NCBI RefSeq assembly: GCF_003574395.1
Contig: NZ_QMJY01000010.1
Span: 23,982 to 87,981, forward strand
DNA from: Tabrizicola thermarum
GTDB taxonomy: Bacteria > Pseudomonadota > Alphaproteobacteria > Rhodobacterales > Rhodobacteraceae
Length of the DNA: 64,000 nucleotides
Reading direction: 5' to 3'
This document shows, piece by piece, positions 35,399 through 44,271 of this stretch. Position numbers and translations under genes: made by a program. How positions within the stretch are numbered: the stretch's first letter is position 1; each line of letters opens with the position of its first letter. Under the pieces are notes generated by a model that saw only the letters and a list, made by a program, of their open reading frames with translations, was not told the DNA's origin and ran no database searches.

Positions 35399-36697
35399 AT
35401 GACCTCCGAAATGCTTGATACCGCCTTCTGGCTGACCATTGCCGCGATCCTTGGCCTGCTGATCCTGTCTGCCTTCTTTTCCGGGTCCGAAACCGCGCTG
35501 ACCGCGGCCTCGCGGGGCAAGCTGAAGGCGCAGGCCGACCGCGGCTCGCGCGGGGCGAAGGCCGCGATGCTGGTGACCGAGGACCGCGAGCGAATGATCG
35601 GCGCGCTGCTTCTGGGCAACAACATCGTCAACATCCTGTCGGCCTCGCTGGCGACGGCGCTGCTGACGCGGCTGTTCGGCGACAGCGGGGTGGCGCTGGC
35701 GACGCTGGGCATGACGCTTCTGGTGCTGATCTTCGGCGAGGTCATGCCGAAGACGGTCGCCATCACCTTCCCCGAGGCGGTGGCGACGCGGGTGGCGCCG
35801 GTGATCGGGCTGCTGATCGTGGTCTTTTCCCCCGTCGTCGCCGTGGTCCGGGCGCTGGTGCGCGGCATCCTGCGGCTGTTCGGCCTGAAATCCGAGGAAG
35901 GCAGCGCGATGCTGGCCCTGCGCGACGAGATTGCCGGGGCCATCGCGCTGGGTCATTCGGAGGGCGCGGTGGAGAAGGAGGACCGCGACCGCCTGCTGGG
36001 GGCGCTGGACCTGTCGCACCGCACGGTGGACGAGATCATGCGCCACCGCCGCCAGATCGAGATGATCGACGCCGACCTGCCGCCCGGCGAGATCATTACC
36101 CGCGTCCTCGCCTCGCCCCATACCCGGCTGCCGATCTACCGCGACAGCGACGACAACATCCTGGGCGTGGTCCATGCCAAGGACCTTCTGCGCGAGGTGG
36201 ACCGGCTGGTCCGCGGCCCGGACGCGCCGGGGATCGAGGCGCTGGACATCGTGAAGGTGGCGATGAAACCCTATTTCATCCCCGACACCACCACGCTGGA
36301 CGAACAGATGCGCGAGTTCCTGGCCCGCCGCACGCATTTCGCGCTGGTCGTGGACGAATACGGCGCGTTGCAGGGGCTGATCACGCTGGAGGACATCCTG
36401 GAGGAAATCGTCGGCGACATCACCGACGAATTCGACGTGGTGCGCAAGGATTCGGGTCTGACCCGGACCGAGGACGGGGCCTGGCTGGTCGATGGGTCGA
36501 TGACGATCCGCGACCTGAACCGGGCGATGGACTGGCGGCTGCCGGATGAGGAGGCGAACACGATCGCGGGTCTCGTGATCCACGAGGCGCAGATGATCCC
36601 GAACGAGGGACAGGTCTTCAGTTTCCACGGCTTCCGCTTCGAAGTCGTGGGCAAGCGCGAGAACCGGATCACGAAGCTGAAGCTGCGCCCGCTGTGA
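35399..36697 (+). CDS. HlyC/CorC family protein with CNNM (DUF21) and CBS domains
   Basis: A 432-residue membrane protein. The N-terminal CNNM/DUF21 domain (FFSGSETALTAASRGKLKAQ, LLLGNNIVNILSASLAT, FGEVMPKT) has about three to four membrane segments; a CBS pair follows (about 215-340; VVDEYGALQGLITLEDILEEIVGDITDE) and a CorC_HlyC domain ends it. Such proteins are linked to Mg2+/Co2+ efflux or homeostasis. The 3' end overlaps the convergent flavodoxin gene by 29 bp, a longer than usual convergent overlap. Confidence 0.93.
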   Translation: MTSEMLDTAFWLTIAAILGLLILSAFFSGSETALTAASRGKLKAQADRGSRGAKAAMLVTEDRERMIGALLLGNNIVNILSASLATALLTRLFGDSGVALATLGMTLLVLIFGEVMPKTVAITFPEAVATRVAPVIGLLIVVFSPVVAVVRALVRGILRLFGLKSEEGSAMLALRDEIAGAIALGHSEGAVEKEDRDRLLGALDLSHRTVDEIMRHRRQIEMIDADLPPGEIITRVLASPHTRLPIYRDSDDNILGVVHAKDLLREVDRLVRGPDAPGIEALDIVKVAMKPYFIPDTTTLDEQMREFLARRTHFALVVDEYGALQGLITLEDILEEIVGDITDEFDVVRKDSGLTRTEDGAWLVDGSMTIRDLNRAMDWRLPDEEANTIAGLVIHEAQMIPNEGQVFSFHGFRFEVVGKRENRITKLKLRPL

Positions 36698-37238
36698 CGC
36701 GGCGCGGGGTCAGGCCCGCGACCCAGTTGTCCAGCGTCTGACCAAGCGCCGCCCAGTCGGTGTATTCCTTGTCCTTTCCGGGCTCGACCTTTTCCCCCTT
36801 CTGGTCGGCGATCCGCCGCATCGCCCAAGCGCGGAAGAAGTCGTATTCCGAGAACCTGAAGGCCCCCGCGACATGTTCGACGCGACCGGGGGTCCAGCCG
36901 GTCTCGGTCTCGAACTCGGCAAGGCACTTGCGCAGGCCGGCCCAGTCCTCGGCGTCGTTTCCGGCGGCCGAGAGCGACACGGCAAGGAACAGGGTCGGCA
37001 GGCCGGCAAGCGCGGCATGGTTGTCGCGGACATAGCGGACAAGCGACGTCTGGTAGCCCCCGACGTGCAGCGATCCGGCAAGGATCGCCCCGTCAAAGCG
37101 CGCGAGGTCAAGGTCAGCGGCATCCTCGACGTTCAGCAGTTCGACAGCATGGCCGGAACTGACAAGCCGGTCGGCGGCAAAGCGCGCGATCTTGCGGGTC
37201 TGGCCGTCGGTCGTGGCATAAGCGATGACGAGATACAT
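36669..37238 (-). CDS. Flavodoxin domain protein, HemG-like
   Basis: A 189-residue flavodoxin-fold protein. The FMN phosphate loop is YATTDGQTRKIARFAA, then GAILAGSLHVGGYQTSLVRYV and FLAVSLSAAGNDAEDW, which match the menaquinone-dependent protoporphyrinogen oxidase HemG family as I know it. A long insertion typical of HemG is partly present. The last heme-synthesis oxidation is one possible role; a general electron-transfer role is another. Overlaps the CorC-like gene at its 3' end. Confidence 0.8.
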   Translation of the reverse strand: MYLVIAYATTDGQTRKIARFAADRLVSSGHAVELLNVEDAADLDLARFDGAILAGSLHVGGYQTSLVRYVRDNHAALAGLPTLFLAVSLSAAGNDAEDWAGLRKCLAEFETETGWTPGRVEHVAGAFRFSEYDFFRAWAMRRIADQKGEKVEPGKDKEYTDWAALGQTLDNWVAGLTPRRVTAGAASAS

Positions 37239-37306
37239 GGGCGCCTCCGTTCTGGATGGTGGCAGTATGGCGTCACGGGCAGCGGGTCGCCCTGATCCGG
37301 ATCAAG

Positions 37307-38209
37307 TCAGGCCGAGCGCGCGGCGGCGGCGGGACGCCAGCCCCCAGCCCAGGCGGCGGCGGCCTGACCGAAGGCCTGGAACAGGGGGCGCGAGACGGGA
37401 TCGTTGCCCGCGTTCCATTCGGGGTGCCATTGCACCGACAGGGTAAAGCCGGGCGCATCCTTGACATATATCGCCTCGGGCGTGCCGTCCGGGGCATGGC
37501 CCTCGATCACGATGCGACTGCCCGGACGGGCGATGCCCTGGCCGTGCAGGGTGTTCGTCATCACCTCGCGCGCGCCCAGCAGGCGGTGGAACACCCCGCC
37601 TTCGGTGAAGGTCACGCTGTGGCGGAGCGCGAAACATTCCTCCAGCGTGCCATCGGGCGGCATCCGGTGGTTCATTCGCCCCGGCAGATCGCGGATTTCC
37701 GGGTGCAGCGTGCCGCCCATGGCCACGTTCACCTCCTGAAACCCCCGGCAGATGCCAAGGAAGGGCTGGCCGCGATCGACGCAGGCGCGGATCAGGGGCA
37801 GCGTGATCGCATCGCGGCCCCGGTCGAAGGCGCCATGGGCGGGGGTCTCTTCCTCGCCATACTCGCTGGGATGGACGTTCGGGCGCCCGCCGGTCAGCAG
37901 AAACCCGTCGCAGAGGTCAAGCAGTTCCTCGACACTGATGTAACGCGGGTCGGACGGGATGATGAGGGGCATGCAGCCCGCAACCTCGGCCACGGCGGCG
38001 GTGTTCATCGTTCCGGCGGAATGGGACGGATAACTGCCGTTGATGAGGTAGCTGTTGCCGATGATCCCGACGACGGGCCTCTGCCCCTTGCGCTTCACCC
38101 TGGCCACCGCTTCGCTGCTTTCCACCAGAGGCAGGATAGACCCATGTCCCGGCAGCGGAAAGGGGGGCAACCTGCACAGATCGCCTTCGGTCGTGCACAT
38201 CCGCTGCAC
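37307..38209 (-). CDS. Class I glutamine amidotransferase-like gamma-glutamyl hydrolase (PuuD family)
   Basis: A Peptidase_C26 protein of up to 300 residues. The nucleophile Cys is in FLGICRGFQEVNVAMGG, the His in SVQWHPEWN, and the Glu two positions later completes the triad. PuuD-type enzymes release glutamate from gamma-glutamyl-GABA or similar conjugates. The start is uncertain: the maximal frame opens with GTG at 38209, but the family normally begins near RPVVGIIGNSYL, which would suit GTG at 38098. Neither has a good ribosome site. Confidence 0.88.
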   Translation of the reverse strand: MQRMCTTEGDLCRLPPFPLPGHGSILPLVESSEAVARVKRKGQRPVVGIIGNSYLINGSYPSHSAGTMNTAAVAEVAGCMPLIIPSDPRYISVEELLDLCDGFLLTGGRPNVHPSEYGEEETPAHGAFDRGRDAITLPLIRACVDRGQPFLGICRGFQEVNVAMGGTLHPEIRDLPGRMNHRMPPDGTLEECFALRHSVTFTEGGVFHRLLGAREVMTNTLHGQGIARPGSRIVIEGHAPDGTPEAIYVKDAPGFTLSVQWHPEWNAGNDPVSRPLFQAFGQAAAAWAGGWRPAAAARSA

Positions 38210-38292
38210 AATCGCACATCACGTCGAAATGAGTTTCCTTCCCATGCAGGAAGGTCGGAAAAACGGCGGAACCGAAACGAAGGAGACCTGCC

Positions 38293-38661
38293 ATGCTGAA
38301 ACCTTTGACCCTTGCCCTGGGTATCGCCGCCGCAGCCGTCGGAGTTGCGGCCCTGGCGCAAGAGAAGATGACCGGCCACGAAGGCCACGCGATGATGGGT
38401 GACATGGGACCGGCCTCGATGGCGTTCATGGAGGCCAACACCCGCATGCACGAAGGGATGGCGATCGAGTTCACCGGCAATGCCGATCTGGACTTCGTCA
38501 AGGGCATGATCCCGCACCATCAGGGCGCGGTGGACATGGCGAAGATCGTGCTGGAACACGGCAAGGACCCCGAGGTGCGCAAGTTCGCGGAAGGCATCAT
38601 CGCGGCGCAGGAGGCCGAGATCAAATGGATGGAGGAGTGGCTGGCCCGGAACGGCGGCTGA
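38293..38661 (+). CDS. DUF305 family secreted protein
   Basis: A 122-residue exported protein with signal peptide to about residue 22 (LALGIAAAAVGVAALAQ). The mature part is a helical ferritin-like DUF305 domain, marked by MIPHHQGAVDMAKIVLEHG and AEGIIAAQEAEIKWMEEWL; the Met- and His-rich N-terminal stretch (GHEGHAMMGDMG) suggests metal (copper) binding. ATG follows GAAGGAGACC. Stands alone. Confidence 0.92.
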   Translation: MLKPLTLALGIAAAAVGVAALAQEKMTGHEGHAMMGDMGPASMAFMEANTRMHEGMAIEFTGNADLDFVKGMIPHHQGAVDMAKIVLEHGKDPEVRKFAEGIIAAQEAEIKWMEEWLARNGG

Positions 38662-38715
38662 TCCGCTTGGCTTGTCGCGGCTGATGTGGTCCCCTTCCGG
38701 CAAACGGAGGGGGCC

Positions 38716-39669
38716 ATGCATATCCTGATCCTTGGTGCTGCGGGCATGCTGGGCCGCAAGCTGGCGGCCGCGATCACCGGCGGTGCCCTGCCCTTCTCGC
38801 GGCTGACGCTGGCCGATGTGGTGGCCCCGCCGCCGGTGGATGGGGCGGCCACTCTGGCGCTGAACCTGGCCGATCCGGGTGCAGCGGCGATCCTGGTCAA
38901 GGACCGGCCGGACCTGATCTTCCATCTGGCCGCCGTCGTCTCGGGCGAGGCGGAGGTGGACCTGGCCAGGGGCTATGCGGTCAACCTCGACGCCTCGCGC
39001 GCGCTGTTCGATGCGATTGCGGCGATCCCCGGCTATTGCCCGCGGCTGGTCTTCGCTTCCTCGCTGGCGGTCTTCGGCGCGCCCTTCCCGAAGGTCATTC
39101 CGGACGATTTCCACCTGACCCCGCGCACGAGTTACGGGACGCAGAAGGCGATGACGGAGCTGCTGCTGTCCGACTATTCGCGCCGGGGGCTTCTGGACGG
39201 CATCGCGCTGCGGTTGCCCACGATCTGCATCCGACCGGGGGCGCCGAACCGGGCGGCCTCGGGTTTCTATTCCTCGATCCTGCGCGAGCCGTTGAACGGG
39301 TTGCCCGCCGTGCTGCCCGTCCGCGACAGCCTGCGGCACTGGTTCGCCAGCCCGCGCGCCGCGACCGGCTTCTTCCTGCGGGCGGCCAGCCTCGATACCG
39401 CCACGCTGACGGCCAGCCGCGCGCTGACGATGCCTGGCCTGTCGGCGAGCATTGCCGAGATGATCGAGGCGCTGCGGCGCGTGGCAGGACAAGCGGCGGT
39501 GGACCTGATCCGCCACGAGCCGGACCCGGTGATCGAGGCCATCGTCACCCCCTGGGCCGAGGCCTGCGAGGCCGCGACCGCCCGGTCGCTGGGCTTCGTG
39601 GCCGAGACCAGCTTCGACGAGATCATCCGCATCTATCTGGAAGACGATCACCCGTCCCGAAGCATTTGA
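38716..39669 (+). CDS. denD: NAD-dependent epimerase/dehydratase, D-erythronate dehydrogenase-like
   Basis: A 317-residue extended short-chain dehydrogenase. The NAD loop is LILGAAGMLGRKLA; the catalytic pair is in SYGTQKAMTELLL (Tyr-x3-Gln-Lys: the usual YxxxK). The specific pattern LPTICIRPGAPNRAASGFYSS and DSLRHWFASPRAATGF fits the DenD branch that oxidises D-erythronate (4-carbon acid sugar catabolism). ATG at 38716 follows CGGAGGGGG. No other DenD-pathway genes are adjacent. Subfamily is a recollection-based inference. Confidence 0.8.
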   Translation: MHILILGAAGMLGRKLAAAITGGALPFSRLTLADVVAPPPVDGAATLALNLADPGAAAILVKDRPDLIFHLAAVVSGEAEVDLARGYAVNLDASRALFDAIAAIPGYCPRLVFASSLAVFGAPFPKVIPDDFHLTPRTSYGTQKAMTELLLSDYSRRGLLDGIALRLPTICIRPGAPNRAASGFYSSILREPLNGLPAVLPVRDSLRHWFASPRAATGFFLRAASLDTATLTASRALTMPGLSASIAEMIEALRRVAGQAAVDLIRHEPDPVIEAIVTPWAEACEAATARSLGFVAETSFDEIIRIYLEDDHPSRSI

Positions 39670-39710
39670 TTCAAAATGTCTTTCTCTTCTGAAAATATCC
39701 CACGGGAGGT

Positions 39711-39733
39711 CCGGAGGGTGTGAAACCCTCCGG
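39711..39733. terminator. Perfect hairpin downstream of denD, likely bidirectional
   Basis: CCGGAGGGT-GTGAA-ACCCTCCGG gives a nine-pair stem between two convergent genes (denD and the aminotransferase). It is flanked on the left by an AT-rich stretch containing GAAAATATCCCACGGGAGG; I have a memory of a similar sequence in other Rhodobacterales intergenic ends. Confidence 0.6.
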
Positions 39734-39754
39734 GGCCAGCCAAGGGCGCGGCGG

Positions 39755-40957
39755 TCAGGCTGCGGTGCCGATGACCCGCGCGGCGGCGGCCAGCGCCCCT
39801 TCCCCGTGGGGAATGTCCAGCGCGATCATCCCGGCCTCCATCACCGCCAGCGCGCCAAGGGTCATGTGGGCGTTCACATGGCCCATGTGGCCCACCCGCA
39901 GAAAGCCGTGATAGGCCGGGTCGGTCGAGGGTGCCATGCCAAGGCCGATGCCCAGCGTGACGCCGGCCTGCTTCTCGCACCAGTCGCGCAGGCGCGTGGC
40001 GTGGGGCGCCCCCAACCGGGCCGCCGTCACCGACCAGCCGCGATGCGCGGGATCGGCCACGTTCATCGCGATGGCCGGGTTGCCCGCGCCCCAGGCGTCG
40101 AAGGCGGCCCAGACCGTGCGGGCAAGCGTGTGGTGACGCGCCCAGACCTGCGACAGACCCTCTTCGGCGATCATGTCCAGCGCCTCGCGCAGGCCGTAGA
40201 GATGGCTCGTCGGCGCGGTGCCGTCCCAGAGCTGCCAGAACTCCTCGGGCTCGGCGCGGGGGCCCCAGGCCCAGTAGGGCGTGGCAAGGTCGGATCGGCC
40301 ACAGCGCAGGCGGGCCGCTTCCGAGAACCAGACGAAGGCCAGGCCGGGCGGGGTCATCAGGCCCTTCTGGCAGGCCGAGACCATCACATCGACGCCCCAG
40401 TCGTCCATGTGGAATTCGTCGCAGCCCAGCGAGGCGATGCAGTCCACCGCAAGAAGCGCGGAGTGCCCGGCGGCATCCATCGCGGCGCGCAGGGCCGGAA
40501 TGTCGGTCTTGATCGAACTGGCGGTATCGACATGCGTCGTCAGCACCGCCTTGATCCGGTGCCCGGGGTCGGCGCGCAGGGCGGCCTCGACCCTGCCGAA
40601 GTCAACCGGCGTGGATTTGCCGAAGTCAATGACCTCGACCTCCACCCCCATCGCACGGGCCGAATTGGCCCAGGACAGCCCGAACTGCCCCACCGCCAGC
40701 ACCAGCGCCCTGTCGCCCCGGTTGAAGAGGTTGGCATTGGCCGCCTCCCATCCCGCATGGCCGTTGCCGATGTAGATGGCCACATGGCCCGTGGTCCCGG
40801 CCAGCATCCGCAAGTCGGGCATCAGGCCGGCCACCATCTCGATCAGCGGGCCTTCGTAGATGTTGGGCGAGCCGCGATGCATCGCGCGGAGCACGCGGTC
40901 GGGGATCACCGAAGGTCCGGGAATGGCCAGATAGGGACGGCCGGCGGCAAGGGTCAT
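39755..40957 (-). CDS. Class V aminotransferase, serine/alanine-glyoxylate family
   Basis: A 400-residue PLP enzyme. Motifs: LAIPGPSVIPDRVLRAMHRGSP, AIYIGNGHAGWEAA, the PLP lysine in VSACQKGLMTPPGLAFVWFS, and TSHLYGLREAL. This pattern matches serine-glyoxylate or alanine-glyoxylate aminotransferase, linking glycine/serine metabolism. No neighbouring photorespiration or serine-cycle genes are visible, so substrate is inferred. Convergent with denD, with the hairpin between. Confidence 0.9.
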   Translation of the reverse strand: MTLAAGRPYLAIPGPSVIPDRVLRAMHRGSPNIYEGPLIEMVAGLMPDLRMLAGTTGHVAIYIGNGHAGWEAANANLFNRGDRALVLAVGQFGLSWANSARAMGVEVEVIDFGKSTPVDFGRVEAALRADPGHRIKAVLTTHVDTASSIKTDIPALRAAMDAAGHSALLAVDCIASLGCDEFHMDDWGVDVMVSACQKGLMTPPGLAFVWFSEAARLRCGRSDLATPYWAWGPRAEPEEFWQLWDGTAPTSHLYGLREALDMIAEEGLSQVWARHHTLARTVWAAFDAWGAGNPAIAMNVADPAHRGWSVTAARLGAPHATRLRDWCEKQAGVTLGIGLGMAPSTDPAYHGFLRVGHMGHVNAHMTLGALAVMEAGMIALDIPHGEGALAAAARVIGTAA

Positions 40958-41083
40958 GTGCTTCTCCCAGCGGGGTTTGCGCCATGGCTAGGCCCGCGCG
41001 TCGCCAGCGTCAACCGGCCCGGCTTGAGACGGCGGCGCTTTCCGGCTAAACCCCGGGCCTGATCCGCGAAAAGGCAGAGCGTC

Positions 41084-42835
41084 TTGCAGTCCACGCGCGA
41101 CTATCCCACCAACGAGCTTCTGCGCCGTTTCTGGCAAAGCTATCTGCGGCCGCACCTGCTGTCGCTGATCGCCGCCGTCGTGGTGATGGCCGTCGAGGGC
41201 TCGACCCTGGGGCTGCTGTCCTACATGCTGGAGCCGCTGTTCGACGAAGTCTTCAAGCCGGGCGGAACGGGCGGATTGCTCTGGGTCGGCGGCGCGATCC
41301 TGGCCCTGTTCGTGGTCCGCGCCGTGACCTCGATCATCGGGCGCAGGATCACCGCGCAGGTGAACCTGAAGTCGGCGGGCAGCATGCAGATCGATCTGGT
41401 GCGGCACCTTCTGACGCTGGACGCCAGTTTCTATCAGATCAACCCGCCCGGCACGCTGATCGAGCGGGTCCAGGGCGACACGCTGGCGGCAGCGACGGCG
41501 ACGATCTCGGTCTTTGGCGGGGTGGCGCGCGATCTGGTGTCGCTGATCGGCCTTTTCGTCGTGGCGCTGATGATCGACCCGGTCTGGACGGCTGCCGCGC
41601 TGATCGGGGCGCCGCTTCTGCTTTTGCCTGCCGTCGTGCTGCGGCGCTATCTTTACCGCAAGGTCATGTTGAGCCGCCAGCAGGCCGGACTGCGCGCGAC
41701 ACGGCTGGACGAGATCTTCCACGGCATCCAGGCGGTGAAGCTGAACCGGATGGAGGCCTATCAGAGCCAGCGCTTCCAGCGGATCGTCGAAACCATCGTG
41801 CGGGCCGATGTCAAGGCGGCCACCGCGCGCGCCGCGATGCCGGCGCTGGTGGATATCATCACCGGCCTTGGCTTCTTTGCCGTCCTGATGCTGGGCGGCG
41901 CGGACGTGGCCGCAGGCCAACGCACCATCGGCGAGTTCATGTCCTTCTTCACCGCCATGGCGCTGACCTTCCAGCCGATCCGTCGCCTGAGCGATCTGGC
42001 CGGGCTCTGGCAGGTCGCAAAGGCCAGCCTTGCCCGCATCTACACGCTGTTCGACACCAGGCCCGAGGGCAACCGCCCGGCGCAAAGCCGCGCCCTGCCC
42101 GCCCCGGGCGCGCCGGAGATCCGGTTCGAGAACGTGTCCTTTGCCTATCCCGACCGGCCCGTGCTGGACCGCCTGAGCTTTACCGCCGAGGCGGGGAAGG
42201 TGACGGCTCTGGTCGGCAGTTCGGGCGCTGGCAAGTCGACGGTCTTCCAGCTGATCGCGGCCCTGATCGAGCCGCAGTCGGGCACGATCCGCATCGGCGG
42301 CGTCGATGTGCAGGACCTGAGCCTGTCCGATCAGCGCGCACTTCTGGCTTCGGTGTCGCAGGAGTCGGCGCTGTTCGACGAATCCCTGCGCGAGAACCTG
42401 ATTCTCGGGCGCAGCGGGATCGATCAGGCCCGGCTGGAAAAGGCCCTCGCGGATGCCGAAGTGACCGGGTTCGCCGCCGATCTGCCGCTGGGGCTGGATA
42501 CGCCTGCGGGGACGCGCGGCTCGGCCCTGTCGGGGGGCCAGCGCCAGCGGATCGCCATCGCACGGGCGCTTCTGGCCGATGCGCCGGTGCTGCTGCTGGA
42601 CGAGGCGACATCGGCGCTGGATACCCGCACGGAGGCGGCGGTCTCTGCGGCCCTGTCACGCGCCCAGTCGGGCCGCACGACGCTGGTGATCGCGCACCGG
42701 CTGTCGACAGTGAAGGGGGCGGACAAGATCATCGTCCTGGAACGCGGCCGACTGGTCGAGGAAGGCACGCATGACAGCCTGATGGCGCGGCAGGGCGCCT
42801 ATGCCCGGCTGCAGGAGGCACAACTGCGTGACTGA
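41084..42835 (+). CDS. ABC transporter, MsbA-like permease/ATPase fusion
   Basis: A 583-residue half-transporter. The N-terminal six-helix exporter domain (about 20-310) is followed by an ATPase domain with Walker A GSSGAGKST, signature LSGGQRQRIAIARALL, Walker B VLLLDEATSALD and H-loop IAHRLSTVKGAD. Type IV exporters of this form, working as homodimers, flip lipid A core (MsbA) or other lipophilic molecules across the inner membrane. Start TTG 41084 follows AAGGCAGAG; no ATG fits better. YgfZ follows after 42 bp. Confidence 0.9.
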   Translation: MQSTRDYPTNELLRRFWQSYLRPHLLSLIAAVVVMAVEGSTLGLLSYMLEPLFDEVFKPGGTGGLLWVGGAILALFVVRAVTSIIGRRITAQVNLKSAGSMQIDLVRHLLTLDASFYQINPPGTLIERVQGDTLAAATATISVFGGVARDLVSLIGLFVVALMIDPVWTAAALIGAPLLLLPAVVLRRYLYRKVMLSRQQAGLRATRLDEIFHGIQAVKLNRMEAYQSQRFQRIVETIVRADVKAATARAAMPALVDIITGLGFFAVLMLGGADVAAGQRTIGEFMSFFTAMALTFQPIRRLSDLAGLWQVAKASLARIYTLFDTRPEGNRPAQSRALPAPGAPEIRFENVSFAYPDRPVLDRLSFTAEAGKVTALVGSSGAGKSTVFQLIAALIEPQSGTIRIGGVDVQDLSLSDQRALLASVSQESALFDESLRENLILGRSGIDQARLEKALADAEVTGFAADLPLGLDTPAGTRGSALSGGQRQRIAIARALLADAPVLLLDEATSALDTRTEAAVSAALSRAQSGRTTLVIAHRLSTVKGADKIIVLERGRLVEEGTHDSLMARQGAYARLQEAQLRD

Positions 42836-42877
42836 CCCTTTTCCGCCTGCCCGGGTCGCTTTACCTTCGCGGCGACC

Positions 42878-43642
42878 ATGATCGGAGAAACCGCCCCCGA
42901 CCGCACTGTCTGGCGCCTGACCGGCAAGGATGCGATCAGCTTCCTGCAGGGCCTGGTGTCGAATGACATGCGCCCGCTGGAGGCCGGTCCGGGCATCGTC
43001 TGGGCGGCCCTTCTGTCGCCGCAGGGCAAGTATCTGGCCGACTTCTTCGTGGTGCGGCAGCAGTCGGGCGATCTTCTGATCGACATCGCCTCACGCCTTG
43101 CGGAGGACACCCTGCGCCGCCTGACGATGTACAAGCTGCGCGCCGATGTGCAGATCAGCCCCACCGCGCTGCATGTCCTGCGCGGGCTGGGCGAGCCGCC
43201 CGAGGGCGCCCTGCCCGACCCACGGCATCCGGCACTTGGCTGGCGCGCATGGTCCGACCGACCGGGAGCCGATCCCGTCATCGACTGGGATCGCATCCGG
43301 GTCGACAACCTGATCCCCGAAAGCGGCGTCGAACTGGTGCCCGAGGAGAGCTACATCCTGGAACTGGGGTTCGAGCGCCTGCATGGCGTCGACTTCCGCA
43401 AGGGCTGCTATGTCGGACAGGAAGTCACCGCACGGATGAAGCACAAGACCGAGCTGCGCAAGGGACTGGTCCGCGTGGCGGTGGACGGCGCGGCGCCGGT
43501 CGGGGCCGAGATCACCGACAGCGACGGCAAGCCTGTCGGCACACTCTTTACGCAAAGCGGCGGAACCGGACTGGCCCACCTGCGTTACGACCGCGCCACA
43601 GGCATTCTGCGGGCCGGTCAAGCCCGAATTCAACTCGCCTGA
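42878..43642 (+). CDS. ygfZ: Folate-binding protein YgfZ/GcvT-like
   Basis: A 254-residue iron-sulfur maturation factor. The diagnostic YgfZ motif is DFRKGCYVGQEVTARMKHK (Cys in K-G-C-Y-x-G-Q-E), and the N-terminal FLQGLVSNDMRPL is typical. YgfZ uses tetrahydrofolate and assists Fe-S cluster repair of RimO/MiaB-type enzymes. ATG 42878 fits the family start. Same strand as the MsbA-like gene and probably in one transcript. Confidence 0.94.
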   Translation: MIGETAPDRTVWRLTGKDAISFLQGLVSNDMRPLEAGPGIVWAALLSPQGKYLADFFVVRQQSGDLLIDIASRLAEDTLRRLTMYKLRADVQISPTALHVLRGLGEPPEGALPDPRHPALGWRAWSDRPGADPVIDWDRIRVDNLIPESGVELVPEESYILELGFERLHGVDFRKGCYVGQEVTARMKHKTELRKGLVRVAVDGAAPVGAEITDSDGKPVGTLFTQSGGTGLAHLRYDRATGILRAGQARIQLA

Positions 43643-43876
43643 CAGCGCGCGGGGCGGAGCACCAGGAATTTCCTAACCGAAGGTTGAAATAGCACCCCAG
43701 GCTCCTAAATCTCGTCTACCCTCGGGGCCACGACCGACTAGATACTGATTGAGCTTGCATTAGCCATGCACACAGCGCATGGCCGTCATTCCAAACCGGT
43801 AACCCCCGAATCGGGTTCAAACCGCTACAAACCCCGGACGCCAAGAAAGACAAGAGCAAGAATAAAGGAAACCAAC

Positions 43877-44203
43877 ATGCGTGACACCATCGACAGCACC
43901 GCCTTCAACTTCGAGCAGGGCCAACGCGCACGCAAACTTTTTGCCGCCGTTGTTCTGGCGGCTCTGGACGATGCCATTGCCGACGACAAGAAGTATGGCA
44001 ACGGCCCGGACCAGATCGCCCGCTGGGCGCGTTCGCGCGACGGCCGTGAAGTGCTGTCCTGCGCCGGGATCGACCCGAACGAACGTGTGGTCAAGGGCCT
44101 GATGGAGTTCGTCGCGAAGGGCGTGCGCACTTCGGTCGCGCTGTCGCGCGAAGAATCCGAACGCCGCCACGCGCTTGAGCTGGAGCAGGCCGAAGCGGCC
44201 TGA
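43877..44203 (+). CDS. DUF6280 family conserved protein
   Basis: A 108-residue helical protein (MRDTIDSTAFNFEQGQRARK; ARWARSRDGREVLSCAGIDP). I recognise it as the Rhodobacterales-conserved DUF6280; function unknown. ATG 43877 follows AAAGGAAACC; upstream frame extension to 43766 is not needed. The 234-bp leader contains a possible promoter, TTGAAA at 43684 and TAAATC at 43706 (16-bp spacing). A strong terminator follows, so it is a monocistronic gene, probably well expressed. Confidence 0.85.
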   Translation: MRDTIDSTAFNFEQGQRARKLFAAVVLAALDDAIADDKKYGNGPDQIARWARSRDGREVLSCAGIDPNERVVKGLMEFVAKGVRTSVALSREESERRHALELEQAEAA

Positions 44204-44226
44204 AGCCGCATTTCCCCCGGAACGTC

Positions 44227-44253
44227 AAAGCGCGCCCCATCGGGGCGCGCTTT
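44227..44253. terminator. Bidirectional rho-independent terminator
   Basis: AAAGCGCGCCCC-ATC-GGGGCGCGCTTT, a 12-pair stem with three-base loop, followed by CGTTT on the plus strand and preceded by A-rich sequence for the minus strand. It lies between DUF6280 and the convergent PopZ-like gene and could serve both. Confidence 0.9.
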
Positions 44254-44271
44254 CGTTTCGGGTCAGGGGGC

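Noticed and set aside
32818..35943. Very long open frame on the minus strand (over 1000 codons)
   Set aside because: It runs antisense to the exported protein, xerD and the CorC-like gene, and its Arg/Pro/Gln-rich content is a mirror of GC-rich codons. No domain recognised.
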